Shown here piece by piece: positions 30,693 through 43,504 of a DNA stretch of 64,000 nt. Each line of letters begins with the position of its first letter. Position 1 is the first letter of the stretch. The stretch is from contig CAMRHE010000356.1 in NCBI GenBank assembly GCA_947044405.1, positions 1,674,001 to 1,738,000 on the forward strand, in the 5' to 3' direction. A model generated the notes under the pieces. That model did not search any database. It saw nothing but the letters and a program-made list of their open reading frames with translations, and was not told the origin of the DNA. This stretch comes from Leptodactylus fallax (Eukaryota > Chordata > Amphibia > Anura > Leptodactylidae). A program made the translations under genes and the position numbers.

Positions 30693-33274
30693 CTATGAGC
30701 TAACATAGATTTGAGCTATAATTTATGCCAGTTTCTGCTGTGTAGGCAATGCCACTAAACCCACTCCCAATTCACCATTTAGTATGGTTGTAAAAAACCA
30801 CATAGTCATCATTTTTGGTCCAATCAGGGGCGCATCTGCAATGAAGGTGACCAGAGGTGATAAACTGTGGGGAGGCATCCCTTTTTAATCAGCTACTTCC
30901 TATTGGGTTATTTACTAACCATTAACACATCATTTACTCACCCACCACACTTCCACCTCCGCTGCTGCCTCTAGGCCGCACTATACGTTAAGTCACAATG
31001 TTGAAGAACGTCAGGAAGTATATCTTGGTGTTCTTCAGCACAGGGTACAGCATGCCCTGAAAGTGGCAGCAGGGGCTGGCCTGGACAGGAGCGTGGATAG
31101 GTGACCCTGAGCTAGAATAGAGCTGGAATAATCTAATAGGAAGTGGCCTAACATATCACTTTGTGAGGGCAAAAAAATGTGGCTAGAGCTTTTCCTTTCT
31201 TTTTTCCAACAGCATTTTGCAAGCAGCTGCAAAATCCGCGCCAAATACTATAGTAAACAAATGTTTTTGGATTGCCTGGGAAAGCTTCTAAAGTGCTTTA
31301 AGAAGTGATATGTAAAAATATGCAGGTGCACATATTATAAATCCAACATGTATCTTACTACAAGATCCATTGCAAAAATCACTCAGATTTCTGGCACAAT
31401 TGTGCCGTGTACTGCAGTTCTGCAATAAATGAATGGTGTTGATCCGCATCTAAAGGGCTTATCAACTGGCTTTCCGGTGTAGAATCTATGGGTATATGTA
31501 GCACTACTTATTCTCATGGATTTTGTTCCGCACTGAAATTTTTTCAGAACATGTGAATGGGGTTGTGGAAATCTCATTCACATACATGGGATGTAGATTG
31601 TCAATGTGATGATATCAATCTCCACACTCAATCTGTGCTGAATTCCATACCAAATCCTCAACATATGAAAACACCATTACCAGGGGTACAGCAGCAGTCT
31701 TAGGGAAGATTGCCACTAGAACCAGCTGCGGGAATTAATAACAATATTTGGAATATTTTTGTAGCAGTGCTATTTTGCATGGTGGGAAAAGCAGGGAAGC
31801 TACCCAGCAGATCAGGCTGATGACTGGTTAACTATGCCGCAAATCCATGTATGTACAGTACATCACTATACAGAGATTTGTGCTTATTACCCTGTAAATC
31901 TTTGCCCTACTGAAAAAGTCTAACTTCATCCTGTTACAGTGTATGGTGTAATAACCAAACAAGACTAATTGAAGAATCTTAATATTGAACAGAGATGTTT
32001 CAGGTTTGCGACCTTCTCAGAATAATGAGTATAACATCTCCCAAAAATTCATCTTTTTTATGTAAATCTCCTGTGGCTAGACCACCCAAGCAGTTGCAAA
32101 AGAAACATTGCTTTAGAATCTATTGATTTTGTAAAAATGTCTTAAGTGTTACCATCTATCATTAAAAAGTTACTTCTTGTTTAGCTTCCTGAGAGCTTTG
32201 TAGACATGTATCTGAAAATCAACTCTATCCAAGGACTTTGCAGGACGAACGTTCAAAGCTTTCATTAGTAATAGGTTTCATGTTTATGATTTGCCTCCTG
32301 TGTGCTCCTTACAAGTAGATTATTCCCCTGCTTCTCATTCTCTACATTTTTCCTGATTGTTTTCTTCAAAATTGGATCTTCTAGCCGTAAAACACTAAAG
32401 CTGCTGCACATAAGATGAAAGCCGGACAAAGTGGATGATTCTGGCCATTTTAGCTCACCATTGATTAACAAATTGCTAGAAATGACTGTTCAAGATGGCC
32501 GATAACAGACTTGGGGTGTGCTCATGCGGTAGAATTTGTAGAAGATGAAAAATTCTACTTCAGGAATTCAAAAGCAGAATTCTTCTGCTTTACCAAATCT
32601 GCTGCCAAACCCACAATGGAATCTGGCAAATTCCACTTCAAATTCCACGTTGGCCAGGCAAGATTTTTCCGCCTTCCATTCAATCAGTGAAAATATGCAG
32701 ACAGTATCCACTTAAAGATCGAGCATGATGCTTATTTTTTCCGCTGGCTCAAAAGATAAGGTTCTGCCTCCCATTGAAATCAAAGGAGATTGAGGATTTT
32801 GAGAATCCACCTCAAAATCAGCTACAAATTCATCCATGTGAACAAACCCAACTGATTCATAGTGTTGGTCATTTTTAGCTGTGGGAAGCATTTTTAGGTG
32901 TGGGAAGGATGAAAATATATGTATATGGTTATTTCAAATTTGGTTGATCACTTAACATTTTGCACAGACGCTGAGAATCTTTCTTTTATTTCTAAACTGC
33001 CCCTAAGTCAGGCAGTTTAGTTGGTTATCTTGATGGCAGGGATCATTCATACAGATGATAACACCATCAATCGATCGGCAGCATAATTACTGACTTTTGT
33101 CTTATGTGTATGGTCATCCTTTACCCATGATGCTTTCTAACCTGCCACCACAATGATCCTCTATAACTTATGCATACTGGTTACCCTATTAGGTGAGTTA
33201 TAAAAGAAATCCCAAGGCCCATAATTACATTACAAGCAAAGAATTGTCTATCGAGGTTCTAATGTGCATACAAT
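30693..33274. other. Mostly unassigned, with diverged MITE-like stretches
   Basis: Sequence at 31385-31665 and 32515-32850 (for example TTCCATTCAATCAGTG, CATCCATGTGAACAAACCC) has the composition and TGTGAAC ends of old palindromic MITEs. I could not define boundaries. There is no coding evidence. Confidence 0.35.
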
Positions 33275-33955
33275 TTAGGCTACACACTACCATTTTTAAT
33301 GTCCGTTGCTTCATCTGTCATAGGATGACAGCAGTAGACATTAACTGTCGTAGAATAACGGACATAGGTGGAGTCCATTATGTCTGTTTCCATTGTCTGT
33401 AATGTAAACTACATGACAGATTCTGTCTTCAGTATAAAGAAAAATTTCGGCACACTCAAATATCATGCAAATAAATTCAAGTTTTATTAAGTCCAGATAC
33501 AAATTAACGTTTCGGTTCATAAGACCTTCCACAGAAATCGGACAGCATCAAGGAGTATAAATGTAGAAGAGTGGTTAGCATCCTTTCACTGCAACAAAGC
33601 CTTCCCCTGATGCCTACAGCTTTCCTCTGACGCCTTCTACATTTATACTCCTTGCTACAGTCTGATTTCTGATGAGGGTCTTACGGACTTGTAGTTATTT
33701 GCATGTTTGACAGTGCTGAAATTCTTCTTTATATGGATTAACAGGTTGAGCCCCTCTCCGAGCACCCCCATGCTCTTCCGTCATGTTTTTTTACTTTTGT
33801 AATGAGACTGTGCAAGACTTTTTCTTCTGTCAAAAAAGTAAAAAACATGATTGAAGAAAGCTCCATCTGCATTTGTCATTTAATGTCTGTTGCTCTCATC
33901 CTGTAATGAATGACAGCAACGAACATTTAATAATGGTATTGTGAACCTAGCCTAA
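33275..33955. mobile_element. MITE with a second fold-back element inside it
   Basis: Left end TTAGGCTACACACTACCAT and right end AATGGTATTGTGAACCTAGC-CTAA form terminal inverted repeats. Arms carry AATGTCCGTTGCTTCATC and its approximate complement GACAGCAACGAACATT. The interval 33434-33732 interrupts it. Confidence 0.65.
33434..33732. mobile_element. Inner fold-back element with TTTCGG motif
   Basis: Ends ATAAAGAAAAATTTCGGCAC and GTGCTGAAATTCTTCTTTAT are inverted repeats. Inside, AGGAGTATAAATGTAGAAG pairs with CTTCTACATTTATACTCCT. Blocks AACGTTTCGG and GACCTTCC recall a frog repeat type also seen near 63220. Confidence 0.65.
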
Positions 33956-34586
33956 CTTTGTCTTTTCCAGGCATAATACTAAACAATACAATACGACCAT
34001 GTCAAATTTTGCCTTATTTTTATAGTCTGAGCAATATATGTAAAACATTCATAAAGTAAGTAAAATAGAGTAATACAGTTATAGTAAAATGCAGTAAACA
34101 AGAGTGAACTAATCCTAGTTTAGCAGGGACTGTATAAAGCTACGGATACCTTCAGAGACATTATTTTTTCCGGATGCAGAACAATATTTATAGTGGAGTC
34201 CCTCACAGTGCTTTTCCAATGGCTCAGGTTTCCAAGCTCAACTTTGATTTGCTGAGAAATCAGCTAAGAGGATGTTCAGGGGAAGGGCCGGAGACCTAAG
34301 CCGAGCTGTCTGATATTTGCGGAATGTTATTCACAGTGGAATCTTTAACTGTTATTGAACATATGCAAGATGTAGATGACAAGCAGTGTTCCATTTTCAT
34401 CACAAACCTATTAGAACTTTTTATATCAAAATACTTATGAATCAATTGAAAGCATCCCTCCAAAAGCATCTATAGTTTTTACGTCAGTGTAAAGCACAGA
34501 CTGATTCTGGTAGATATGTTCTTTGATTCTTTTTTTCTTTGTTTTTATTGAGTTTTGGGAATACAGCCTATGGAAACCATTTTAGA

Positions 34587-34770
34587 CTGAAGCCCCACCT
34601 TGAGAAAACGCAGCTCTTTGGCCATGGCAAAAAACGCTGTGTTTTACAGTACCTGCAAAGTGAATTGGATTCTGGCTAATCCCAACCACACATTGCAGAA
34701 AAAAATCTGCAGCGGAAAAGCAGATGATCAATCCCCTTGCAGCAACACCACAGGTGAATTGAAGCATTAC
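34587..34770. repeat. MITE fragment
   Basis: GACTGAAGCCCCACCTTG, GTGTTTTACAGTACCTGCAA and CACACATTGCAGAAAAAAAT match the 36582-36981 element. The right end is absent. Confidence 0.6.
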
Positions 34771-34812
34771 ACATTACTCACTAAAATCAATATGCTTCCT
34801 TTGTAGTGCACA

Positions 34813-34990
34813 GTAGTATAATGTTGTAGCGTGTTAGCCATAGAAAGTAGTTGAAGAGTGAAGAAATAAGGCGATACCTTTTAGAGGCTAACTGAGTATA
34901 TTTAATAGTAAGCTTTTGAGAGTGCTAGCTCTCTTCTTCAGACATGGTGTAATACAAGAAACTGAAAATTCACAGACTTTTTATACACAC
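34813..34990 (+). repeat. Dispersed short repeat (AGTATAATGTTGTAGCGTG start)
   Basis: The first about 70 bp (GTGTTAGCCAT...GAAGAAATAAGGCGATACC) match the inserted sequence at 58669-58770 in both orientations. It continues with TGAGAGTGCTAGCTCTCTTC, a motif of a dispersed vertebrate repeat. The class (SINE or MITE) is unclear. Confidence 0.55.
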
Positions 34991-35019
34991 ACAAGACATG
35001 GACCTTCAAGGTGCATGGA

Positions 35020-35078
35020 TCTTTGTAATGCACAGATCTTTGTAATGCACAGTGCATGGATCTTTGTAATGCACAGAT
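35020..35078 (+). repeat. Short tandem repeat
   Basis: GATCTTTGTAATGCACAG occurs three times, twice with an interposed TGCATG. Confidence 0.7.
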
Positions 35079-35139
35079 AGGCCAGATCTTCCAGAGAGAG
35101 AGAAATGCAATCTATTTAAGCCATCAGGTCAACTCTATA

Positions 35140-35630
35140 CAGTACTGGATAAAAGTTTTAGGCAGGATGCTTTTAGTAAGAATGCTTTCAAAAATATAAC
35201 TGTTAATAATTTCATTTTGTGAACTAACAAAATGAAGTGAATGAACAAAAGAGAAATCTAAATCACATCATTGTTTGGTGTGAACATCCTTTGCCTTCAA
35301 AACAGCATCAATTCTTCTAGATACACTTGTACACAGTTTTGTAGGAACTTGGCAGGGAGGATGTTCTAGACATCTTGGAGAACTAAGCACAGATCTTCTG
35401 TAAATGTAGCCTTGCTCAAATCCTTCTGACTCTCCATGTAATCCCAGACAGGCTAAATGATTTTGAGATCGGTGCTCTGTGGCCATATCACCACTTCCAG
35501 GACTTCTCCTCCAAAGCACGGTCACACAAATATTAATGTGATTTAGATTTCTCTTTTGTTCATTCACTTAATTTTGTAAAATTGACAAAATTAATCTAAT
35601 AACACTTCTATTTTTGAAAGCATTCTTACC
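35140..35630 (-). mobile_element. Deleted Tc1-like element with transposase C-terminal remnant
   Basis: Left end TA (35138-35139) then CAGTACTGGATAAAAGTTTT AGGCAGG, a recognised Tc1-type terminus. On the minus strand at about 35270-35350 the translation VPTKLCTSVSRRIDAVLKAK matches the C-terminal end of Tc1-type transposases. Most of the gene is missing. Inner repeats (GAATGCTTTCAAAAAT at 35180 and ATTTTTGAAAGCATTC at 35610) flank the remnant. The outer right terminus is not found, so the element is internally deleted and truncated. Confidence 0.75.
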
Positions 35631-35639
35631 TTGACCTGA

Positions 35640-36149
35640 ATATATTACCATTTTTTAGCAAATATTAATGAAGAAGTAGCTTTCTACTGAATTATTAAAA
35701 AAAAAAAAGAAGTGTATTATGGATATATTTTTTCTATTTCATACTGCTATAATAAAAGCAAAATACATTTTGCATTCACATCACAAAATCTGCAATTTCA
35801 ATGTGTTGACTTGGTATCATTCTAGAAGGGAACATAAATCATAACTACACCTGTATAAGATAATTATTCGGTACATATTGTACATCCTGAATTTCCAGAG
35901 CTATTAAGAATAATGAAACCACTGCTGTAAATTTTCTATTAGCAGACAATTTATGATGTAGATGTACCTGTTCTGAGGTTTTAACCTTTTATATGGTATG
36001 GACCTCCCAGATTCCTTGTGCTATGTAACAAAATAAAAAAATATTCCTTTGGGTCGAAATCAAAAGAAAAAAAAATCTGACAACAAAAAAACACACTAGC
36101 CAGAATCTCATTCATTTTCCTGGTACTATAAAACACAGCATCTTTTTCT
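35640..36149. other. Unassigned AT-rich DNA
   Basis: No recognisable feature. Confidence 0.45.
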
Positions 36150-36215
36150 TCTGCATTTCTGCAACAGGAAAAATGCTGAGTTTCCGCAGCATTGGACCTT
36201 AGCCTTAAGGTAAGA
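36150..36215. repeat. MITE end fragment
   Basis: GCTGAGTTTCCGCAGCATTG then GACCTTAGCCTTAAGG resembles the right ends of the palindromic MITE group. Confidence 0.45.
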
Positions 36216-36581
36216 CCACTGGTCCGCTGTCAGATGCAAGCGGAAACCCAGCCCACCCATGGAGAAGAAGCATCACCGGAATTTATAGGTAATTACCTGC
36301 AAAAGACCCTAAGAAAGTATTGCAACATGGACAACAAATGCAATATAAAAACTTGAATCTTGAAGTGGTCTGGACTTTTACAGCGTAGATTTGGTCACAT
36401 GCAGCTGAAAACCACACCGGTATGCAATCAATGTTATTGGCCCACTGTTTACCTGCAAGATTGTGTAGCCATAACCTTAGATGCTTCAGAGCATCGGATG
36501 GTTACATGGGTCACTGATATCATAATTCTAGTGTATAACAATGATATCATTCATGGAATATCAATTTTTTTTTTATTTATC

Positions 36582-36981
36582 TTAGGCTGAAGCTCCACGT
36601 TGCGGAAACACAGCTTTTTTCAGCCAAAGTCAAAAATGGCTACAAAAGGAATGGGAAATATATACGAAGTTCTTCTACTTCTACCTTCTACTCAATCCAC
36701 TCATGGCTTTGGCTCAAAAAACTACAGCAAAATCTGCACCAAAAAAAGATGCGTTTCTGCAATCTGGGGCCTCAGCGGAAACACCGCGGCAAAAAACATG
36801 GTTTTACAGTCCCTGCAAAGTGGATGGGATTCTAGCAAATCCTATCCCTATTCACACATTGCAGGAAAATATGCGTAGCAAAAACGCTGTGATTTCCAAA
36901 ACCGCTGTGACTTTGGAAATCGCTGCGGTTTTTCCTGCAGCACTTTTTCGCTGCAGTTCGCTACGTGTGGCCTTAACCTAA
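36582..36981. mobile_element. Palindromic MITE, about 400 bp
   Basis: Left TTAGGCTGAAGCTCCACGTT, right CGCTACGTGTGGCCTTAACC-TAA. Inside are the family blocks GGCTTTGGCTCAAAAAACTA, GTTTTACAGTCCCTGCAAAG and TTTCCAAAACCGCTGTGACT. It serves as a reference copy for the fragments at 19895, 34587, 41985 and 52960. Confidence 0.75.
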
Positions 36982-37067
36982 ATTGGTTTTCTGACATATT
37001 TTAATGAAACCTTTCTAGATTTTGGCAGTAGAACACTATCATAGAAGCAGGTCTCATTAGTCTATAC

Positions 37068-38230
37068 TAGGGGTCGGCAACCCCCAGCACGCGTGCCAAG
37101 AGTGGCACACGAGGCTTATTTCCTTAGCACAGCAGCCCGAGTCCTCACCCAGCAGTTTCGATCGGACCAAACACGGCTGAAACGAAACTGCTATTATTAT
37201 ACTGTGCGGTCTCTTCAGACCCCCGAGTATAATAAGCAGAGCCCCCAGGGAGGTGATCAAACATAAAAAATAATGTCGCTCACCTTCCCTGCGCTCCACG
37301 GCGGCTCTGTACTCTGCAGGAACTTCTGCCTGAAGTCAGCTGACAGGGCCTCAGTTGTCACGTCTGTGTTTGGCGTCATTACGCATAATGACGCAACATG
37401 ACCCCTGAGACCCAATCATCGGTCGCTGACTACAGGCAAAAGCGCCCAAAGAGAACAGAGGGGTTGCGGAGCGCAGGAAAAGGTGAGTACATTGTTTTTT
37501 ATGTTTGTCACCTCTCTTGGCCCTGCACTTATTATACTCTGGGGTCTGAAGAGACCCCACAGTATAATAATAGCTAGTGAGTGGCACAAATTAGAATATT
37601 ATAAAAGGTAGACTATTATACTGTGTGCAGGGGCCACTATGGGACATAATACCGTGTGCAGGGGCCGCTATGGGACATAACAATGTGTGTAGGGGCTGCT
37701 ATGGGACATATACTGTGTGCAGGCGCCGCTATGGGACATAATACCATGTGCAGGGACCACTATGGGACATTATTCTGTATAACAGTGTGTTTTCTGTATA
37801 ACGGTGTGTTTTTGCACAGAAAACTCAGGCATTTTTTTTTTTTTGTGCAAAAATGCACCATGTGAACGCAGTTTTACATCGAAGTAAAAGTTCCCGTGGC
37901 CTAAGAATATAGCTGAATCCAGATACATAATGTGTATTTACCATAAGGATGCTGCCATACGGTGCTCCTGGACACATTTACCACTAATTGGAGGCTGCAC
38001 ATGTACTTTCATTGCTTCTAATTGGAAAGTACAGGCGCGTCCCAGGAAATAGCAGCAAACGCATGTGTCCTAAAGCATCTGGTGGCAGCACTTCTGTGTT
38101 ATGGTTTGTGGTATATGACTTTAGTTTAGGGGCCGTCAGACTTACAATTATTGACCGGCACTCCGAGTACCTCATCTTTGATTTTTTAATTAAAATCGGC
38201 ACGCCGAACAAAAAAGGTTGCCTACCCCTG
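37068..38230. mobile_element. hAT non-autonomous element with 8-bp target duplication
   Basis: GTCTATAC is present at 37060-37067 and 38231-38238. Terminal repeats are TAGGGGTCGGCAACC and, from the right, CAGGGGTAGGCAACC. Next to the left end is GCACGCGTGCC, as in the hAT at 20836, so the two families are related. It is 1163 bp with no transposase. The interior contains a small minisatellite (37617-37785). Confidence 0.92.
37617..37785 (+). repeat. Minisatellite inside the hAT element, about five units of 30 bp
   Basis: Units read CTGTGTGCAGGGGCCACTAT then GGGACATAAT, with single-base variants (CGCTAT, TGCTAT). Confidence 0.85.
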
Positions 38231-38619
38231 GTCTATACAGATCTTGTGACATGACATTATGTCATAATTTTGCAAAAAAGGCAAACAATAATAACCAGGA
38301 GAAGGCATGTATAGGTGGCGCAGTTAGTATAATGCAATTTTGTTTACTGGCAAGTTTTAGCTTTGTTAAACATAATTAAATATGTAAAAAAACATTTAAT
38401 ATGTTAAAAAATATGTAAAACTGTGTTAGAATAAAACATGATGAGTGACAATAAAACTGAAAATCCAATATTATAGAAACATAAAGAACAGTGTCTTGGC
38501 TGACCCAATCAATTCAGAAAACACATATGTACTTTGGCATGGCTCAAGAACATTTGTACAAACCAGGAGTATTTCCAAGTATGATTTATTAATTTCTTGT
38601 CGTTTGTATTATGTATGTT

Positions 38620-38690
38620 TGTTATGTGGCACCAACATATTCCACAGCGCCGTACACAATATCATGGTCCTACACAGTAACATTCAGCAT
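38620..38690 (-). mobile_element. CR1/L2-like LINE tail fragment
   Basis: GTGGCACCAACATATTCCAC followed by AGCGCCGTACACAAT matches 52700-52745 and the complement of 14010-14060. Minus orientation. Confidence 0.6.
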
Positions 38691-38699
38691 TATAGATAT

Positions 38700-39353
38700 G
38701 TCTAGACTCAAGAATATACATAAAATCTAAGTCCTGCATATTAAAGAAAAAGGCATATCAATGTACAACATTCTATAATAAAATGAATAATCCAGAGCCA
38801 TCAAGCTGATGGTATTTGTGTTCAGTACAGTATTATAGACAACAATGAATTTCAGGTTTTCAGGACTGCCAGACTATTATTGATTCAGTCTAGTCTGACT
38901 AATGCCTCCTGCTTCCTATGGAGAAAGACTGCACAGCTAAATCAGCACTGCCACCTACTGACTAAACATGGGAACTGAATTATATTTCATCTCATAAAGC
39001 TGACATCAGCAATTATGTTTCCGATTTGTATGGGCAATCCCTGGTTTGGAAAATGTTCAGTCTTACAAGGCCTTTTTACTAACACGTTTAATTTACTGTT
39101 ACAGCCAGACAATATAGACTATTGTAGATACCGTACTTGCCTTGTTCTAATGCAGTGTATTTTCATATAATGGAAATAAAAGAAAAGAATAGATAGACAG
39201 GTTACTGTACATAAGGAACAAAAGTATTGTTTTGTATCTGTCTTTACAACAGTTTACTGCCACATTGGCACTGTATCTTCAGATATGATACCTCTCAAAG
39301 GACAGGACCAAGGTGTTTGTATGATGGAGCAGAAAAATGTAAAACTTAAAAGG
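38700..39353. other. Unassigned DNA
   Basis: No recognisable feature. Confidence 0.4.
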
Positions 39354-39735
39354 TCCTTTAGACTAATCACCTGAAGATTGGTAAGGGGGCCAACAACTGT
39401 GTCCCCAGCAGATCAGCTGTTTGAAGCGACTGCAGCACTCTGCGAGTCCCCCTTCTGCTTCAGAGGACATGTGAAATCACATTCTTCAGTTACATGGCTT
39501 GTTTGGAGCTCATTCATTTGGGCTAAGCTGCGTTACCAAGCACAGTTGTCGTACAATGTATGACGCTGTGCTTGATTTTGAGTGAAGAGGCCGCAGAGCT
39601 TATCCTAACGCTGACTCTCTTCAAACAACTGATCCATTGGGGTCCCTGGGGGTCGAACCTCTGACAGTTTTTGATTAATGACCTATCCAAAGGATAGGTC
39701 TTCAATCATATAAGCCCAGAAATCCCCTAAATGAA
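39354..39735. repeat. Dispersed MITE-like repeat (GGATAGGTCTTCAATC block)
   Basis: AGCAGATCAGCTGTTTGAAG pairs approximately with CTTCAAACAACTGATCCATT. GACCTATCCAAAGGATAGGT and the TCCCTGGGGGTCGAACC block recall a family also seen at 57300-57330 and 42228-42425. Boundaries are uncertain. Confidence 0.55.
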
Positions 39736-39739
39736 AGTC

Positions 39740-41395
39740 TGAACTGAGCGTTACATACTACTACTACTGAAATTTCTTAAAAAGACAACAGACCATCCAT
39801 CACAGCTTCCAAAGATATCTCAAAGTGAGGCTGTGCAGCAGAAAAAAAGTGACATTTGAACCTTCCTAACACTTTTGTTTTTTATTACATTTCATCATGA
39901 TACGCCTTTGTGTCTCAGGCTCCAGTGTGCAAGCATATATTTTCTTTCCATCAAAGCAATAGATACCTTGGGAGAGCCTGATGGATCCCATTGTAAGACA
40001 ATGGGATTATTAGGTGCTGGTGGGATCTATTATAACACAGCTCCAACATAGCATCCATCATGGCTTCTGTTATAAATGCAAGCCACAACAGAGCCTAATG
40101 TGTGTGAAGTCTCAAGGAGTGCTGTGAAGATCTGCAACATCAATGGTATTGCCTTGAGATGTGAAGGGGAAAAAATAGGTATGAGGGAGTGACATTCAAA
40201 GATGGCAGTGTTCAGTAAGCATTTAGAAACTAAGTAGCCATACTTTTTAGTATGTAAATGTCATGTAATGCAGATCTCACTGTTCTACAACAGAGCTAAA
40301 TTGTGAGTTTGGTTTATATCCATTCTGGAGAACCTTGTATGGAAAAACTTGTGATGACTAAGCCAGTCTGGCTTTGCTAGTCTATAAACATGAAGACAAG
40401 ACAAGGCGATGGATATTTACTTTGGCAGTCCATTGGGGAGATGATTGTAGCATTTTGTATCATAATGCAGCAGGCTCCTATTTGTTTGATTTGGTTTACA
40501 TTCCTTAGTAACTAGGAGCAGAACTTCATATGGATATCATCAGCCATCTGTAGGCAGCCATGGGAGTGATTGGAACATGGTTTTGGGCGATAGGAAACAT
40601 TTAGAAAGACTACTCAATGAAAGAGCAATGGATAATATAATAATTTTATGACCAATTAGATCTCTTTTGCCTTTTGCTACTGTACTGTAGAGTTTTGTAT
40701 TAGGCAACAACAAGGTGAAAGAGATATTTATACATATAACTACAACCGAGTCATTCATGTTCAGTTTTATTATGGTTCACAGATAAGATGTGACAAAGAT
40801 TGGCTCGGAGAACCCTACTTAATCCACATTATTGTAGCAATCAGTGTTAAACAAATGAATTTGCTCACTGCCCTATTACAATACATAGACCATAGACTGT
40901 AATAGGCTGACTACATTGCTAATTTATCTGCTAATCGCTACAAACACATTTGGCCTTGGTTCAGAAACTGCTGGGTCTTAAAACACATGCTGAGAAGAAT
41001 AGAGAGGAGAAAGAGATTGACATTTTGCATTAAATAATGAAGTGACTGCTGGCAAAGTAACAACATTAGGTCTGAGCTTTAATTGTAGTTTTAGTAGACT
41101 TACCGGCAGCTTCATATAATATGTTTGTGTTCACACATGTTGTTTCCAAGCAATCTAGTGTACAGAATGAGTATATTATGAAGTTATAGTTTAATGTGCA
41201 TTGGCTATCTATTGTATTTCAGAAATGACCTGCAGGTAGTATTCCTTCTGGGTAATAATATCTGGGGAGATTGTTTCATCATTTCATCCAGTAAGCCTTT
41301 CCCTATGTGTGTCTGCCTATTAAGCAATTAAGCAATCAGTACCTATACACCATGACAAGGGGGCATCCCCTATGTTCAGAGGAAAAAAGGTTTTA
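39740..41395. other. Unassigned DNA
   Basis: No recognisable gene or element end on either strand. Confidence 0.45.
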
Positions 41396-41399
41396 CTAT

Positions 41400-41640
41400 A
41401 GTCATAGGTGGGGCTTCTTTACAGTAAGAGCAGTGAGACTGCAGTGAGATAGGATGTGGCAATGGCTGATAACTTGTACAAGTTTAAGTGGGGCCTAGAT
41501 GCCTTTCTTAAAAATAACAATATCATATATATAAATTTTGGGGATAGGATGTTGATCCAGGAACATGGTCCAATTGCCATGGAATTTTTCCTTTGATGTA
41601 TCAATTGGTGTCAGCCTTATGCCTTCCTCTGGACTTGTGT
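41400..41640 (+). mobile_element. CR1-like LINE ORF2 C-terminal remnant
   Basis: The plus strand reads DVAMADNLYKFKWGLDAFLK NN with a preceding stop. This matches the end of CR1-type ORF2 proteins (a stretch like F-K-R-G-L-D-A-F). The 3' region that follows (TTGATCCAGGAACATGGTCC, ATTGCCATGGAATTTTTCC) is typical of the same LINE group. Old and truncated. Confidence 0.55.
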
Positions 41641-41984
41641 CTTTATCCAGCCTGATCAACTATTTTACTATAGGTGATTTTTACCTCTTTTTCTCCTCAG
41701 CACTTGCTGCTTGGCTGCTCTAGATTATAATTATAAATACAATTTAGTTACAGTACCTAAAGGAAGCCTGGAGTAGTCTCAGACACACTCCCAGTCTCAT
41801 CATTGGTTCAGGAGGCAGCTCGCTCCCTCCACAGTCTACTTCCAACTCATCAGATTACCAGAAAGTCAGTGCCGAGCTGATTTTTATTATACCATGAGGG
41901 CAGAGTGATTATAAAGTAAAGATTATTATACTACTAGTGAGAAAAAATGAATGGCAGGTATTTACCACACATACTGTGTACTGG

Positions 41985-42215
41985 GGGGAAATGAGAACTT
42001 GGACAGCTGCCTTAGGTTTAGGACAACCATTGCTGAAAAGCTGGATTTTTTGTTGCAAATTTTGTGGCATTGTTTTGAGCCAAAGCCAGGAGTGGAATCA
42101 GCAGAAGGGAGAAGTATATATGCATCCTTGATATTTCTTGTTACATTTGAAGACACTACTTGCTTTAGCTCAAAAAAGAAAGAACACAGCTTTTCCACAA
42201 CATGTGGTTTAAGCC
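41985..42215. repeat. MITE fragment
   Basis: TTGAGCCAAAGCCAGGAGTG and its neighbourhood match, in the opposite orientation, GGCTTTGGCTCAAAAAA at 36702 and 53024. Confidence 0.6.
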
Positions 42216-42227
42216 TTGAAGCAGAAG

Positions 42228-42425
42228 TCATCAATATCAATATCTGATTGGTGGGGGTCCAAGAATGGAGCAGGAAGTAGACAGCTTTGTTCTCTATGTA
42301 ATGGCCAAACTCAGTCACTGGAGTTTTACTCTTATTCAAGTGAAAGGGAGTTGATCTGCAGTACCAGGTCTGACCACTACACAGAGAACAGAGCTTTCTG
42401 CTTCCTGCTCCATTCTCTATGTACC
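42228..42425. repeat. Dispersed repeat with inverted arms
   Basis: AGAATGGAGCAGGAAGTAGA near 42262 pairs with its approximate complement CTTCCTGCTCCATTCT near 42400. The start ATCAATATCTGATTGGTGGG is a known frog repeat motif. No coding evidence. Confidence 0.5.
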
Positions 42426-42469
42426 AGATGCTGAAAAGAGCTGAAGAGGTGTTTTTATTTCTATACAAC

Positions 42470-43455
42470 TACTTTAACATGTACCTGCCCGTAATACTAT
42501 CCTAATCTGGTCAATATAGTTTTGCTGTAGCTGCAATTCTCCTTCTCTATCTAGCAACAAAACTGCTAGATACCACAAATGTCAAATCCAGTATATTGTG
42601 TATATACACACATCCTGTATCACAATCTACTTCTGAGCATCATCTTTTTACCAGAGCACATGCAGTATGTAATCCCAATGGAAACATTAGTATTTGCCTA
42701 AGCAAATTAGTATGAGACAGTGGAATGAGAATGGAGCCAAGCTCATAGAGACTGGGGGTTACCAAAGGACAGGCAAATCTAATGTAACCAATTACAGGGA
42801 ATATCCGCCAATATACACCTAGCCTTAAATTGCTATTTCCTTTCAAATCATGTGAGTCAAAGACTTTGGCAGCCACTGTAAAATTCTTCACACAATTATT
42901 ACAGCTGTGCCAACTAAAGTGCCAAGCCATCTAACTGCTGTTCTTAAAGAGTGATAGGCAGCCAAATAAAGATACTGCCATCTTTCATAACTAAGCCTCT
43001 TTCAGAAGTCTGTGCTAACAACCTTTTACTACTGATAAAGTACGACAAAGACGACTAAAGCAAAAGCTGATACTATGCTGAATATCTTATTTTCTGGTAT
43101 TATTTATTCTATGGGGAAAAGATGAAACTACAGAAAATCCAAGGAATATCATCCTTTTCCCATCTGTATATGTGATTTTGATTGCAGGCTGCCTACTGCA
43201 TGGCATTGATTCTTACTGTATACTACCACTTATGAGGAGAGTGAAGGGGAAGCTGGGGCATTTACCCTGGGCACAATCAGATACAGATGTGCAGGGAGAA
43301 CAGAAAGTGGATCTCTGGAAGTCTTATTTCCCCCCCCCCCCCCCCATTTCTGTCTGTACTGTAGTAAATTACAGCTGTTGTAACTTAATCCAGGCAGCAG
43401 CTCTGAAAGCACATACAGAGAGGGAGGGGGACTGAATGCATAGAGCTGGTTTTAT
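42470..43455. other. Unassigned DNA
   Basis: Only a C-run (43330-43346) is notable. Confidence 0.45.
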
Positions 43456-43460
43456 ATACA

Positions 43461-43462
<2 letters not shown>

Positions 43463-43501
<39 letters not shown>
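43463..43501. repeat. (TA)n microsatellite
   Basis: About 19 TA repeats directly adjoin the left end of the Tc1 element. Tc1 elements insert at TA, so the array may be the target or may have grown afterwards. Confidence 0.9.

Positions 43502-43504
<3 letters not shown>

Noticed and set aside
41962..42468. 168-residue minus-strand frame
   Set aside because: It runs across two different dispersed repeats (MITE fragment and inverted repeat), so it is chance.
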